A DNA stretch of 49,956 bases. Source: Paludibacteraceae bacterium (GTDB lineage Bacteria > Bacteroidota > Bacteroidia > Bacteroidales > Paludibacteraceae). The position numbers and the translations under genes were made by a program. Shown one piece after another: positions 8,760 through 17,903 of the stretch. Below the pieces are notes generated by a model that saw only the letters and a list, made by a program, of their open reading frames with translations, was not told the DNA's origin and made no database searches. The DNA lies in NCBI GenBank assembly GCA_028694215.1, contig JAQUTW010000015.1:1-49956 (forward strand). The letters are read 5' to 3'. Within the stretch, counting starts at the first letter, position 1. Each line of letters starts with the position of its first letter.

Positions 8760-9776
8760 ATGAAACGAATCTGTTTATTTATTTTATTGGTAACTGTGCA
8801 ATTTGTATCTGCCGAAAAAAAAGTAACTTACGGAAAAAGTTCTTTTATACTTTACAAATCTGTAGAAAACTTAGAACCGCTTGCGCCCATAGGTTTTTCG
8901 GCTCCTTGTAAAGGCTATACTTTAAAGCAGTCAGGCTATGGAGCAGGTACACACTATTCGGTTGCACCGGGTAAGACAAAAGAATGCAACTATCCTTCTA
9001 TTTACATTGAAATGCGCGATTGGATTTATCAAAAACCTACAGTTATAGAAAAAGCCATTGCAGACAAAGGTTGGCGCAAGTTAACCCCCAAAGAATTAAA
9101 GAAATTAAAACGTGCCGATAAATCGTCCTTCGATAATGTTTATGCCATAGATGAAAACAAATTCATTTCATACGAATATAAAGAGCTTGCTTTTAGTAAT
9201 AACAAAGAAAAATATTTAACTGATTTCCTTGTTATTGAGAAAATTCCGGCTACAGAAACCGAACGCATTATGAATATAGCATGGCGTTTTTGGAATGATG
9301 GCGTACACATAGCCGATATTGCCCAACTCACACAACGTAATTTAAAATCTAAAAATATTCCGATGAATTCAGACGTTGTCCCTGATTATTTCACTGTAAC
9401 CGACATGCTTAATTTAAATAAAGGCTTCTATACGTTCAAAGTCGAAAATGGCAAAGGCGTGTATATGTGGCACAAATACGAACCTGTTTTTGCTGCCAAT
9501 ATTGCCAAAAAAGATTTTTATTGTTACGGCTTCGCCTGCTATGATGCGCCTGATGCTTCATTCACGTACGGTTTTGAAATGAGCCGTTTGGATAACGATG
9601 TATTGGTTATTTACAAGGTCAATTCAGAATTTCTTGCAGAATGTATGGGAGGAACATGGCAGGAAACAATGATTGAACGTAAAAAAAATGCTCAGGCGAC
9701 AAAAGAAGCTTTACAAAAAGTAAATAAAGCCAATGCTACGCAACTTGAATTATTTTACAAAGAAATGTTCAAATAA
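8760..9776 (+). CDS. Exported protein of unknown function
   Basis: I do not recognise this 338-residue protein. It begins with a signal peptide (MKRICLFILLVTVQFVSA, cleavage probably before EKK), so it should be periplasmic or surface-exposed. No lipobox cysteine or transmembrane segment follows. The mature part is rich in aromatic and charged residues. The last 30 residues (ERKKNAQATKEALQKVNKAN) look helical, possibly a short coiled coil. It lacks the conserved C-terminal domain of type IX secretion cargo. It lies 28 bases after the transglycosylase gene. Confidence 0.7.
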   Translation: MKRICLFILLVTVQFVSAEKKVTYGKSSFILYKSVENLEPLAPIGFSAPCKGYTLKQSGYGAGTHYSVAPGKTKECNYPSIYIEMRDWIYQKPTVIEKAIADKGWRKLTPKELKKLKRADKSSFDNVYAIDENKFISYEYKELAFSNNKEKYLTDFLVIEKIPATETERIMNIAWRFWNDGVHIADIAQLTQRNLKSKNIPMNSDVVPDYFTVTDMLNLNKGFYTFKVENGKGVYMWHKYEPVFAANIAKKDFYCYGFACYDAPDASFTYGFEMSRLDNDVLVIYKVNSEFLAECMGGTWQETMIERKKNAQATKEALQKVNKANATQLELFYKEMFK

Positions 9777-9825
9777 GCACAAATCATAACAATTTGAATT
9801 TTACAAAAAATTAAATATTTATACT

Positions 9826-10695
9826 ATGAAAGGTATTATTTTAGCAGGTGGCAGTGCCACACGTCTTTATCCGCTTTCAAAAGCAATCTCGAAACAAATT
9901 ATGCCGGTTTATGACAAACCAATGATTTATTATCCGCTTTCAACACTCATGTTGGCAGGCATTCGAGAAGTTCTTATTATTTCAACGCCACGCGATTTGC
10001 CGATGTTTCGCGACTTACTTGGTGATGGGAAAAACCTCGGAATGCACTTTGAATACAAGATACAAGACGTGCCAAACGGTTTGGCGCAAGCTTTTGTACT
10101 TGGAGCTGAATTTCTTAATGGCGAAAAAGGTTGTCTTATTTTAGGCGACAACATGTTCTACGGTCAAGGTTTTTCCTCGATGCTAAAACGTGCAGCAGCC
10201 ATCGAACACGGTGCCTGCGTATTTGGTTATTATGTGAAAGACCCGCGTGCTTACGGCGTTGTAGAATTTGATGAACAGGGCAACGTACTCTCGCTCGAAG
10301 AAAAACCAGATCAACCCAAAAGCCATTATGCCGTACCGGGGTTATATTTCTACGATGCCACCGTTACCCAAAAAGCAGCCAACCTGAAACCATCGGCACG
10401 TGGAGAATACGAAATTACCGACTTGAACAAACTCTATCTGCAAGAGGGTACACTGAAAGTGGAACTCTTCGGACGCGGTTTTGCATGGCTTGACACCGGC
10501 AACTGCGACAGTTTGTTGGAAGCTTCCGATTTTGTGGCAACAATCCAAAATCGTCAAGGATTCTACGTAAGCTGTATAGAAGAAATAGCATGGCGCAACG
10601 GCTGGATTTCAACCGAAGAATTACAACAACTTGGTCACGCACTTGCAAAAACGAATTACGGACAATATTTGCTTGAATTGGCAAAAACAAAATAA
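9826..10695 (+). CDS. rfbA: Glucose-1-phosphate thymidylyltransferase
   Basis: This enzyme makes dTDP-glucose from glucose-1-phosphate and dTTP, the first step of dTDP-rhamnose synthesis for surface polysaccharide. The 289-residue length is standard for RmlA. The N-terminal nucleotide-binding loop reads [17 protein letters not shown]; most relatives have Gly rather than Ala before Thr. The metal-site LGDNMFYG and the catalytic-region [14 protein letters not shown] and [19 protein letters not shown] are all present. rfbC follows 4 bases later. The rfbB and rfbD genes, usually in the same cluster, are not in this window. Confidence 0.95.
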   Translation: MKGIILAGGSATRLYPLSKAISKQIMPVYDKPMIYYPLSTLMLAGIREVLIISTPRDLPMFRDLLGDGKNLGMHFEYKIQDVPNGLAQAFVLGAEFLNGEKGCLILGDNMFYGQGFSSMLKRAAAIEHGACVFGYYVKDPRAYGVVEFDEQGNVLSLEEKPDQPKSHYAVPGLYFYDATVTQKAANLKPSARGEYEITDLNKLYLQEGTLKVELFGRGFAWLDTGNCDSLLEASDFVATIQNRQGFYVSCIEEIAWRNGWISTEELQQLGHALAKTNYGQYLLELAKTK

Positions 10696-10699
10696 AAAT

Positions 10700-11248
10700 A
10701 TGGAATTAATAGAAACACCAATTAAAGATTTAATCATCATCAAACCGCGTGTATTTGAAGATACACGAGGATTTTTTTGTGAAACCTATAATGCAGAGCG
10801 CTATAAAGCTGCGGGAATACAACAACACTTTGTACAAGATAATCAATCCAAATCATCGTATGGTGTAGTCAGAGGACTGCACTTTCAATCAGCACCTTAC
10901 AGCCAATCAAAGTTGGTTTCGGTTACAATTGGTGCAGTATGGGATGTGGCTGTCGATTTACGCGCCAACTCGCCAACATTCGGGCAATGGTACGGTGTGG
11001 AACTGACCGAAGAAAACCATTTACAGTATCTTATTCCGCGAGGGTTTGCACATGGTTTTTCGGTGTTGAGTCCGACAGCCATTTTTACCTACAAATGCGA
11101 CAATCTCTACCATCCGGAAGCAGATGGAGGCATCATGTTCAACGATCCTGATTTGGATATCGATTGGAAAATACCGATGGACAAAGCCATTATTTCAGAA
11201 AAAGACACTAAACATCCGCTACTTAAAGATGTAATGTTGAATTTTTAA
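10700..11248 (+). CDS. rfbC: dTDP-4-dehydrorhamnose 3,5-epimerase
   Basis: This is the third step of dTDP-L-rhamnose synthesis, on a cupin fold. The ATG at 10700 gives 182 residues, the usual RmlC length; an in-frame opening at 10631 lies inside rfbA and is not used. The catalytic histidine is in VVRGLHFQ. Further hallmarks are the VWDVAVDLR segment and the IPRGFAHGFSVLS cupin motif. It is tightly coupled to rfbA. The two remaining pathway enzymes must be encoded elsewhere. Confidence 0.95.
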   Translation: MELIETPIKDLIIIKPRVFEDTRGFFCETYNAERYKAAGIQQHFVQDNQSKSSYGVVRGLHFQSAPYSQSKLVSVTIGAVWDVAVDLRANSPTFGQWYGVELTEENHLQYLIPRGFAHGFSVLSPTAIFTYKCDNLYHPEADGGIMFNDPDLDIDWKIPMDKAIISEKDTKHPLLKDVMLNF

Positions 11249-11255
11249 TTGTAAT

Positions 11256-11278
11256 AAAAACGATCGACTTCCGTTTTT
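11256..11278 (+). terminator. Possible weak terminator after rfbC
   Basis: AAAAACG (11256-11262) and CGTTTTT (11272-11278) form a 7-base-pair stem, mostly A-T, with a 9-base loop. An AT-rich perfect inverted repeat (ACAAATA / TATTTGT, 11281-11296) follows directly. The stem is weak, so the call is tentative. Confidence 0.3.
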
Positions 11279-11311
11279 AGACAAATATTTATTTGTATTA
11301 GAATACTTAAT

Positions 11312-12073
11312 ATGGGACTTTTCAGTAAATTTTTAGCAGGAGGTTTGGGCTGGGTATTAGGTGGTCCGATAGGAGCTATTATAGGTGTAATTTTAGCAAG
11401 TGCATTCGACTCTAATTCACAAAAATTACTTTCAGGAGATTATTCCGACAGTTCTTCACAACAGCAATCTTACCGTAGAAGTACTACGCAATCAGATTAT
11501 CGAATGTCACTATTGATTTTAATTGCCGGTGTCATGAAAGCTGACGGCAAAGTTGTAAAATCCGAATTAGAAATTGTAAAACGTTTTCTCGTTCAGACCT
11601 TCGGCGAAGCTAATGCGTTAGAAGCTTTACAATTATTAAAAGACATATTGAAAAGGGAAATACCCATAGAACCGGTTGCTGCGCAAATCGGAGCCAACCT
11701 CAACTACTCTTCTAAAAGCGAATTGCTACATATGTTATGCGTTATTGCCTTTGCCGATGGACAGGTAGTAAGTGCAGAATTGAATTTACTTCAACGCATT
11801 GCCCAACTCATGGGAATCTCTTCAGCTGATTTTCAATCTATTCTATCAATGTTTGACAGCAAACAAGATAAAAATTGGGCTTATAAAGTGTTGGAAATAG
11901 AACCTTCGGCCTCCGAAGAAGATGTAAAAAAAGCATATCGCAAAATGGCCATGAAATTTCACCCCGACAAAGTAAATACGTTAGGAGAAGAAGTGAAAAA
12001 AAGTGCTACGGAAAAATTCAAAAAAGTCAATGATGCTTATCAAGCCATTAAACAAGAACGTCATTTCAAATAA
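11312..12073 (+). CDS. TerB-DnaJ domain protein (DjlA-like co-chaperone)
   Basis: This 253-residue protein has three parts. A glycine-rich membrane-inserting N-terminus (about 8-32) comes first. A TerB-like helical domain (about 65-180) follows, with acidic metal-site patterns KADGKVVKSE and FADGQVVSAE. Last is a C-terminal J domain (about 188-253) with the HPD motif at 217-219, which stimulates the ATPase of DnaK. The order membrane anchor, TerB, J domain is that of DjlA. The S41 protease gene starts 20 bases later, suggesting joint expression of two envelope quality-control proteins; this last point is inference. Confidence 0.88.
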   Translation: MGLFSKFLAGGLGWVLGGPIGAIIGVILASAFDSNSQKLLSGDYSDSSSQQQSYRRSTTQSDYRMSLLILIAGVMKADGKVVKSELEIVKRFLVQTFGEANALEALQLLKDILKREIPIEPVAAQIGANLNYSSKSELLHMLCVIAFADGQVVSAELNLLQRIAQLMGISSADFQSILSMFDSKQDKNWAYKVLEIEPSASEEDVKKAYRKMAMKFHPDKVNTLGEEVKKSATEKFKKVNDAYQAIKQERHFK

Positions 12074-12093
12074 AACCAGTAAAAAAAACTCTT

Positions 12094-13707
12094 ATGAAAA
12101 AAATCATATTTGTGCTTTTGTGTTCTCCTATCCTTTGTGTGGCACAAAATCGCTATTTTGAAATTTCAAAAAACAGTGATATTTATAATGCCGTACTACG
12201 GGAATTAGAAATTAACTATGTTGACTCCCTTCCCAATGAGAAAATGACGGAAACAGCCATCAATAATATGTTAAAGTTATTGGATCCGTACACAATTTTT
12301 ATCCCAAAATCGGACAAAACTACTTTAACAATGATGACAACCGGTATGTATGGCGGTATAGGTGCCATTATTATGCAAAAAGGTGAAAACATTGTAGTAG
12401 CAGAACCACACGAAGGAATGCCTGCACAGAGAAACGACATCAAAGCAGGCGACATTATTTTGCAAATCAATGGAGAAAAAATGAAAGGCAAAAGTGTTTC
12501 CGAAGTCAGTAACAAGTTACGTGGTATTCCGGGAACGGAAATTCATCTGAAACTCAAACGCCCTGGTGAGAAACAGACTATAGACAAGAAATTTATCCGG
12601 GAAGCTATAAAAATAGAGCCTATTGATTATTATGGTACGTTGGCAGACAGTATTGGCTACATCTCATTTAGAGAATTTACAGCCAAATCGTCAAACTCCT
12701 TCAAAGAAACATTACTGGATTTAACCCAAAATCACCACATCAACAAATTAATCATCGACTTGCGCGACAACGGCGGTGGTTTGGTGGACGAAGCTATTGC
12801 CATTGCATCATTATTTGTGCCAAAACGCAGTACAATAGTTACAATGAAAGGAAAAATACAAAACGAAAATAAAGTATATAAAACATTATCTGAGCCATTA
12901 TTTCCCGATATGCCATTGGTAATTTTAGTAAACGATGAATCTGCTTCCGCTTCGGAAATTTTGGCAGGAGCATTGCAAGATATGGACAGAGCTGTTATCA
13001 TCGGCGAACGCACTTTTGGTAAAGGTTTGGTACAAAATGTCAGAATGCTTCCTCACGAAACTTACCTGAAAGTTACTACTGCAAAATATTATATTCCAAG
13101 CGGACGATGTGTGCAAGCCATAAATTACACAGGCGACAGAAAACGAATTCCGGACAGTCTGACCACAGAATTTAAAACGTTGCACGGGCGTATTGTACGC
13201 GACGGAGGTGGAATCTCGCCGGATATAGCTCAAACAACAGACGAAAAAATCAATATCTCTTATTATCTTTTTGCCAAAAATATATTTTTCGACTATGCAA
13301 CCGATTATACACAAAAACACGCAACCATTGCAACTCCCGACACATTTAAACTTTCGGATGAAGAATATAGCCAATTTGTAGATTATGTTATTGGCAAAAA
13401 CTTTACCTACCAACTGGAAAGCAACAAATATTTACAGGAATTGGTTAAGATGATAAAAATGGAAGGTTACGAAACCATTGCCGATTCGACATTAAAAGTT
13501 CTTACAAAACAGCTGACACCCGACATAAAAAAAGATTTGCAATTATTTAAGAAGGACATTTTATTTATGTTGGAAACAGAAATTGTAAAACGTTATTACT
13601 TCCAGAAAGGAGAAATAGAATATCGTCTACGTACAGATAAGTGGGTAAAAGAAGCCGTAAAAACAATTAAGAATCAGGATAAAATGGCTGCAATATTATG
13701 CCCCTGA
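12094..13707 (+). CDS. S41 family C-terminal processing protease
   Basis: This is an exported serine protease of the CtpA/Prc family, 537 residues. It has a signal peptide (1-17) and a PDZ domain (about 85-155, with the carboxylate-binding loop GIGA and AGDIILQING). The S41 catalytic core follows, with DLRDNGGG (222-229) and a Ser-Lys dyad, Ser285 in ESASASE and Lys310 in FGKGLVQ. The dyad spacing of 25 residues equals that in characterised CtpA proteins. A C-terminal helical extension (about 370-537) is usual in Bacteroidetes forms. The 3' end overlaps the convergent methyltransferase gene by 12 bases. Confidence 0.92.
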   Translation: MKKIIFVLLCSPILCVAQNRYFEISKNSDIYNAVLRELEINYVDSLPNEKMTETAINNMLKLLDPYTIFIPKSDKTTLTMMTTGMYGGIGAIIMQKGENIVVAEPHEGMPAQRNDIKAGDIILQINGEKMKGKSVSEVSNKLRGIPGTEIHLKLKRPGEKQTIDKKFIREAIKIEPIDYYGTLADSIGYISFREFTAKSSNSFKETLLDLTQNHHINKLIIDLRDNGGGLVDEAIAIASLFVPKRSTIVTMKGKIQNENKVYKTLSEPLFPDMPLVILVNDESASASEILAGALQDMDRAVIIGERTFGKGLVQNVRMLPHETYLKVTTAKYYIPSGRCVQAINYTGDRKRIPDSLTTEFKTLHGRIVRDGGGISPDIAQTTDEKINISYYLFAKNIFFDYATDYTQKHATIATPDTFKLSDEEYSQFVDYVIGKNFTYQLESNKYLQELVKMIKMEGYETIADSTLKVLTKQLTPDIKKDLQLFKKDILFMLETEIVKRYYFQKGEIEYRLRTDKWVKEAVKTIKNQDKMAAILCP

Positions 13708-14871
13708 TTTGCGACACAAAATCAGCACTTTTTCCTTATTTATAATTGTAGCAAAAAGGTAAAATTCCCCACCCTCTTTCAAATGCAATTTTTTGCGTAA
13801 GTCTGCCACCGAAACAGGGAAATTACGCACCGTCAGATTGCATTTCCCCGACACTATTTGGTGCAACTCTGCCAAATGTTGTTTGCTAAATCCAAATTGG
13901 CGCACAATTTCGAATTTACGTCCCGGGAATTCGGTCACAAAAATATCTGATGTATATAAATGGCTGTTGGCGTGAAGTTTATAAAGATGGAAACAGTGTG
14001 ACATCAATTTAAAAGCTCCTGCCTTTAAAATAGTAACATTAGGCTCATAAAGATAGTTACCCAATTTCTGTGCCACTTCATAATCCGTATTTTGTTCTTC
14101 CGAAGGTCTGAAGACAAAAGACTCACGCCCACGTTTTGTTATATTCACACAATGCAAAACCGGTTCGGATTCACAACCTTTTTGAAAAATCAGCAACAAT
14201 TCTTTACACTCATTATCAACAGCTATAATATGAACTTCTTTTACAGCACGCATCATTCTCAAAACAGATATTACATCAAGCATAGGCGAAAGTTTAACCA
14301 TAATGGTTGCAGACGCATCAAACAGCAAAGGCATAATTTCCGACAAATCAGGCTCACAATCTTTTAACGACACAACTTTACCACCATTACTATTGCGTCG
14401 TGCCGGATCAATAAAGATTACATCAACTTTTGGCTTACGAGTCTGCAAAAAATGAATTGCATTATCACACACAACCTCTACGGATGCCCCTAAAGTTTTA
14501 AAATTTTCTCTACTCAACTCACATAAATCGGAATTACGTTCCACATAAATGGTATGATGGAATTTCTCGGACAGAAAAAAGCAATCAACACCAAATCCTC
14601 CCGTCAAATCAAGTAAAACAGTTCCACTTACCAACTCTGCCTTATAACGTGCAGTCATTTCGGAAGAGCATTGCTCTAACGGCAAATGTTCAGGATATAA
14701 TAAAGGATAAGCAAACCATGTGGGAAGTTTCTCTTTTGCAATACGCATACCTTCTATTTGCCTCAATGCAAATCGCATATCAACATCCGGAAAAGATTTG
14801 GCTTTTAATGCCAACGAAAAAGATTTTTCATCCTTAAACCGCTCTATAAAATCGTTTGTTGCCTGATTCAT
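13696..14871 (-). CDS. Class I SAM methyltransferase with THUMP-like domain (PG_1098 family)
   Basis: This 391-residue protein resembles the PG_1098 group of Porphyromonas. A ferredoxin-like N-terminal segment is followed by a Rossmann methyltransferase domain (motif I LDLTGGFGVDCFFL, motif IV FIDPARR) and a C-terminal THUMP-like region. THUMP domains bind RNA, so an RNA target is plausible but unproven. The ATG at 14871 is preferred: the more upstream TTG at 14895 lies inside the TATTTTTG -7 box of its own promoter. The gene is convergent with the S41 protease gene and divergent from topoisomerase IV. Confidence 0.8.
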   Translation of the reverse strand: MNQATNDFIERFKDEKSFSLALKAKSFPDVDMRFALRQIEGMRIAKEKLPTWFAYPLLYPEHLPLEQCSSEMTARYKAELVSGTVLLDLTGGFGVDCFFLSEKFHHTIYVERNSDLCELSRENFKTLGASVEVVCDNAIHFLQTRKPKVDVIFIDPARRNSNGGKVVSLKDCEPDLSEIMPLLFDASATIMVKLSPMLDVISVLRMMRAVKEVHIIAVDNECKELLLIFQKGCESEPVLHCVNITKRGRESFVFRPSEEQNTDYEVAQKLGNYLYEPNVTILKAGAFKLMSHCFHLYKLHANSHLYTSDIFVTEFPGRKFEIVRQFGFSKQHLAELHQIVSGKCNLTVRNFPVSVADLRKKLHLKEGGEFYLFATIINKEKVLILCRKSGA

Positions 14872-14892
14872 CAATATTTTTTTAGAAAAATG

Positions 14893-14900
14893 CAAAAATA
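14893..14900 (-). promoter_or_regulatory. -7 box for the methyltransferase gene
   Basis: On the minus strand TATTTTTG matches TAnnTTTG, 21 bases before the start at 14871. No clear -33 TTTG is seen. Confidence 0.4.
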
Positions 14901-14941
14901 GACAAAAAGCATAACAGTGCTGTCATTTGTTTATAACTTTA

Positions 14942-14973
14942 TTTGTTTTTTCAACGTCATTTTTCTATCTTTG
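14942..14973 (+). promoter_or_regulatory. Topoisomerase IV gene promoter
   Basis: TTTG (14942-14945) and TATCTTTG (14966-14973) are separated by 20 bases, an exact fit to the Bacteroidetes consensus, 33 bases before the start codon. Confidence 0.7.
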
Positions 14974-15006
14974 CGTGTTATAATCACTAAAATAGCACTT
15001 TTTATC

Positions 15007-17829
15007 ATGTCCGAAAACGAAGAATTAAAGAACGAAACGACCAACGACGATATAGCCAACGAGTCCATTTCAAATAATACTCAAGACGAAGACTTACATC
15101 ATTCGGAATATAAACCGACAGACAATAATGATGATACCAAACATCATTTGTCGGGAATGTACCGCAATTGGTTTTTGGACTATGCCTCATACGTCAATTT
15201 AGACAGAGCTATTCCTCATATCAACGACGGACTGAAACCGGTACAACGCCGCGTGCTGCATGCCATGAAACGAATGGACGACGGACGTTACAACAAAGTT
15301 GCCAACATTGTGGGACACACGATGCAATTTCACCCACACGGTGATGCTTCTATTGGTTGTGCCTTAGTTACTTTAGGACAAAAAGAACTATTGATAGACA
15401 CGCAAGGTAACTGGGGAAATATCCTTACCGGCGATAGTGCTGCCGCTCCACGTTACATTGAAGCCCGCTTAACAAAGCTGGCATTGGAAACAGTTTTTAA
15501 TCCAAAAACCACTGTGTTTACACCATCTTATGACGGAAGAAATAAAGAACCTGTTACACTGCCTGTAAAATTTCCACTTTTATTGGCTCAAGGTATGGAA
15601 GGCATAGGATTAGGATTAAATTCACGTATTCTGCCACATAACTTCAACGAATTAATAGATGCTTCAATCGCCTATTTAGAACATAATCCCTTCCAAGTGT
15701 ACCCCGATTTTCCAACAGGTGGAATGATAGACATCAGCCGCTATAACGATGGCGAACGTGGTGGAAAAGTCAGAATTCGCGCAAAAATAGAAAAATTAGA
15801 CAACAAAACGCTCGCTATTACGGAAGTTCCTTACGGTATTACTACCGGAAATCTAATAGAATCAATATTAAAAGCCAACGAAAAAGGGAAAATCAATATA
15901 AAACATGTAGACGACAACACGGCTGCCAACGTAGAAATTTTGGTACACCTCGAAGCCAAAACATCATCAGACAAAACGATTGATGCACTGTATGCTTTCA
16001 CACAATGCGAATTAACTTACTCGCCCAACTGCTGTGTTATTGATGATAATAAGCCACAATTTATAACTGTCAGCGATGTTTTGAAGCGCAATACCGACAA
16101 TACACTTTCTTTGCTGAACCAAGAGCTTGAAATTCAGAAAAGTGAACTTATTGAGCAATTATTTTACGCTTCACTCGAGAAACTGTTTATAGAGCAACGC
16201 ATTTATAAAGACAAAGAATTTGAAAATGCATCATCAACTGATATAGCACTTGACCATATCGACAAACGGTTAGAACCGTTTAAAAAAGATTTTGTAAGAG
16301 ATATCCAGAGAGAAGATTTACAAAAATTATTGGAAATTCGTATGGCACGCATTTTAAAATTCAATACAGACAAGGCCAGCGAAAATATCCTTGCTTTACA
16401 GCAACAAATTAAAGAGGTTGAAAATAACATTGCCAACATCGTCCCCTACACCATCAATTGGTTTAAACATCTGAAAAGCACTTATGGAGAAAAATATCCC
16501 CGTAAAACCGAAATTCGAAATTTTGAAAACATTGAAGCTGCCAAAGTTGTAGAAGCCAACGAGCGATTGTATATGAACCGCGAAGAAGGCTTCATCGGAA
16601 CTGCTCTGAAAAAAGACGAATATGTCTGCAATTGTTCGGATATTGATGATTTAATCGTATTCTTTAAAAATGGCAAATATAAAGTAGTAAAAGTTGCTGA
16701 TAAAATGTTTGTTGGCAAGGATATTATCCATGTTGCCATATTTATTAAAAACGACAAACGAACCGTTTATAATGTTATTTATCGCGACGGACGCAACGGA
16801 TCATATTTCATTAAACGTTTCTTCGTAAACAGCATTACACGCGACAAAGAATATGACGTAACCAAAGGTACAGAAGGATCAAGAATCATCTATTTTTCTG
16901 CCAATCCAAACGGTGAAGCCGAAACAATTCGTGTATATTTACGACCAACGACACGGCGAATTAAGAAACTTATTTTTGAAAAAGACTTCTGCGACATCAG
17001 CATAAAAGGTCGTCAGTCTATGGGTAATCTGCTCACTAAATTTGCAGTTCATAAAATAGTATTAAAACAAAAAGGCGGTTCTACATTAGGTGGTACCGAC
17101 ATTTACTTTGACGCTGATGTTCAACGTCTTAACATGGATAAACGCGGGATTCACTTGGGAGAATTTTTCCCTGACGACCAAATTTTAGTCATCTATAAAA
17201 ACGGTGACTACTGCACAACTTCATTCGATTTGAACAACCACTACGATGATGGAATTGCCCGTATCGAAAAGTTCGACAGTAACAAAATATGGTCAATTGC
17301 CTTATATGATGCTGATCAACAATATTATTATATCAAACGTTTCCAATTAGAACCTTCGGCAAAAACGCAATCAATATTAGGTACCAATGCAGAATCACTT
17401 ATGAGCGTAGTTTCCGATCAAGTTTATCCACGTTTTCAAGTAACGATGGGCGGAGGCGACTCTTTCAGAGAAGACTTGATAATTGATGTTGATGAATTTA
17501 TAGCCGTCAAAAGTGTAAAAGCAAAAGGGAAACGCATCACAACATGGCAAGTTGCCGAAATTAAAGAATTAGAACCAATCAAGTTTCCGGAACCTGTGCC
17601 TGACACAACCGGCGAATCTGAAGAAGAAGAGGAAGAAACACTTGATAACGACAATGAAAAATCTGAGGAAAAAGTAACAAACTCAAAAATCAAAGAAAAA
17701 GAAGAGAAAGAGAAAGAGGAAGATAAATCAGAAGAAAAGGCTCCTTTTATCGAAGAAAAGAAAGCAGAACGAACAGAAATTGATATCAATGACATTGATG
17801 ATATTACAGGTCAAATGACACTGTTTTAA
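15007..17829 (+). CDS. parC: DNA topoisomerase IV subunit A (GyrA/ParC-type)
   Basis: This is the DNA-cleaving subunit of a type IIA topoisomerase. The ATG at 15007 follows a clear promoter and gives 940 residues; the longer frame from 14917 starts upstream of the promoter boxes. The acidic N-terminus (1-45) is followed by the winged-helix core with RRVLHAMKRM. The catalytic tyrosine is Tyr150 in PRYIEARL. The breakage-reunion domain and six-bladed C-terminal region come next. The last 80 residues are a charged Glu/Lys tail. I see no canonical GyrA box, which favours ParC over GyrA. At the quinolone-region motif HPHGDAS, the usual Ser is Ala114 and the usual acidic residue is Cys118. The partner ParE is not nearby. 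Confidence 0.9.
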   Translation: MSENEELKNETTNDDIANESISNNTQDEDLHHSEYKPTDNNDDTKHHLSGMYRNWFLDYASYVNLDRAIPHINDGLKPVQRRVLHAMKRMDDGRYNKVANIVGHTMQFHPHGDASIGCALVTLGQKELLIDTQGNWGNILTGDSAAAPRYIEARLTKLALETVFNPKTTVFTPSYDGRNKEPVTLPVKFPLLLAQGMEGIGLGLNSRILPHNFNELIDASIAYLEHNPFQVYPDFPTGGMIDISRYNDGERGGKVRIRAKIEKLDNKTLAITEVPYGITTGNLIESILKANEKGKINIKHVDDNTAANVEILVHLEAKTSSDKTIDALYAFTQCELTYSPNCCVIDDNKPQFITVSDVLKRNTDNTLSLLNQELEIQKSELIEQLFYASLEKLFIEQRIYKDKEFENASSTDIALDHIDKRLEPFKKDFVRDIQREDLQKLLEIRMARILKFNTDKASENILALQQQIKEVENNIANIVPYTINWFKHLKSTYGEKYPRKTEIRNFENIEAAKVVEANERLYMNREEGFIGTALKKDEYVCNCSDIDDLIVFFKNGKYKVVKVADKMFVGKDIIHVAIFIKNDKRTVYNVIYRDGRNGSYFIKRFFVNSITRDKEYDVTKGTEGSRIIYFSANPNGEAETIRVYLRPTTRRIKKLIFEKDFCDISIKGRQSMGNLLTKFAVHKIVLKQKGGSTLGGTDIYFDADVQRLNMDKRGIHLGEFFPDDQILVIYKNGDYCTTSFDLNNHYDDGIARIEKFDSNKIWSIALYDADQQYYYIKRFQLEPSAKTQSILGTNAESLMSVVSDQVYPRFQVTMGGGDSFREDLIIDVDEFIAVKSVKAKGKRITTWQVAEIKELEPIKFPEPVPDTTGESEEEEEETLDNDNEKSEEKVTNSKIKEKEEKEKEEDKSEEKAPFIEEKKAERTEIDINDIDDITGQMTLF

Positions 17830-17903
17830 TCTTCTGTGATACAAAATTAAACTAATTGGAGATGATTTAGTCTGAGTTATATTATAACAAATCTTCAAAA
17901 ATT

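Noticed and set aside
14917..15006. 30-codon N-terminal extension of topoisomerase IV subunit A
   Set aside because: It spans the TTTG/TATCTTTG promoter, so it would not be transcribed in full.
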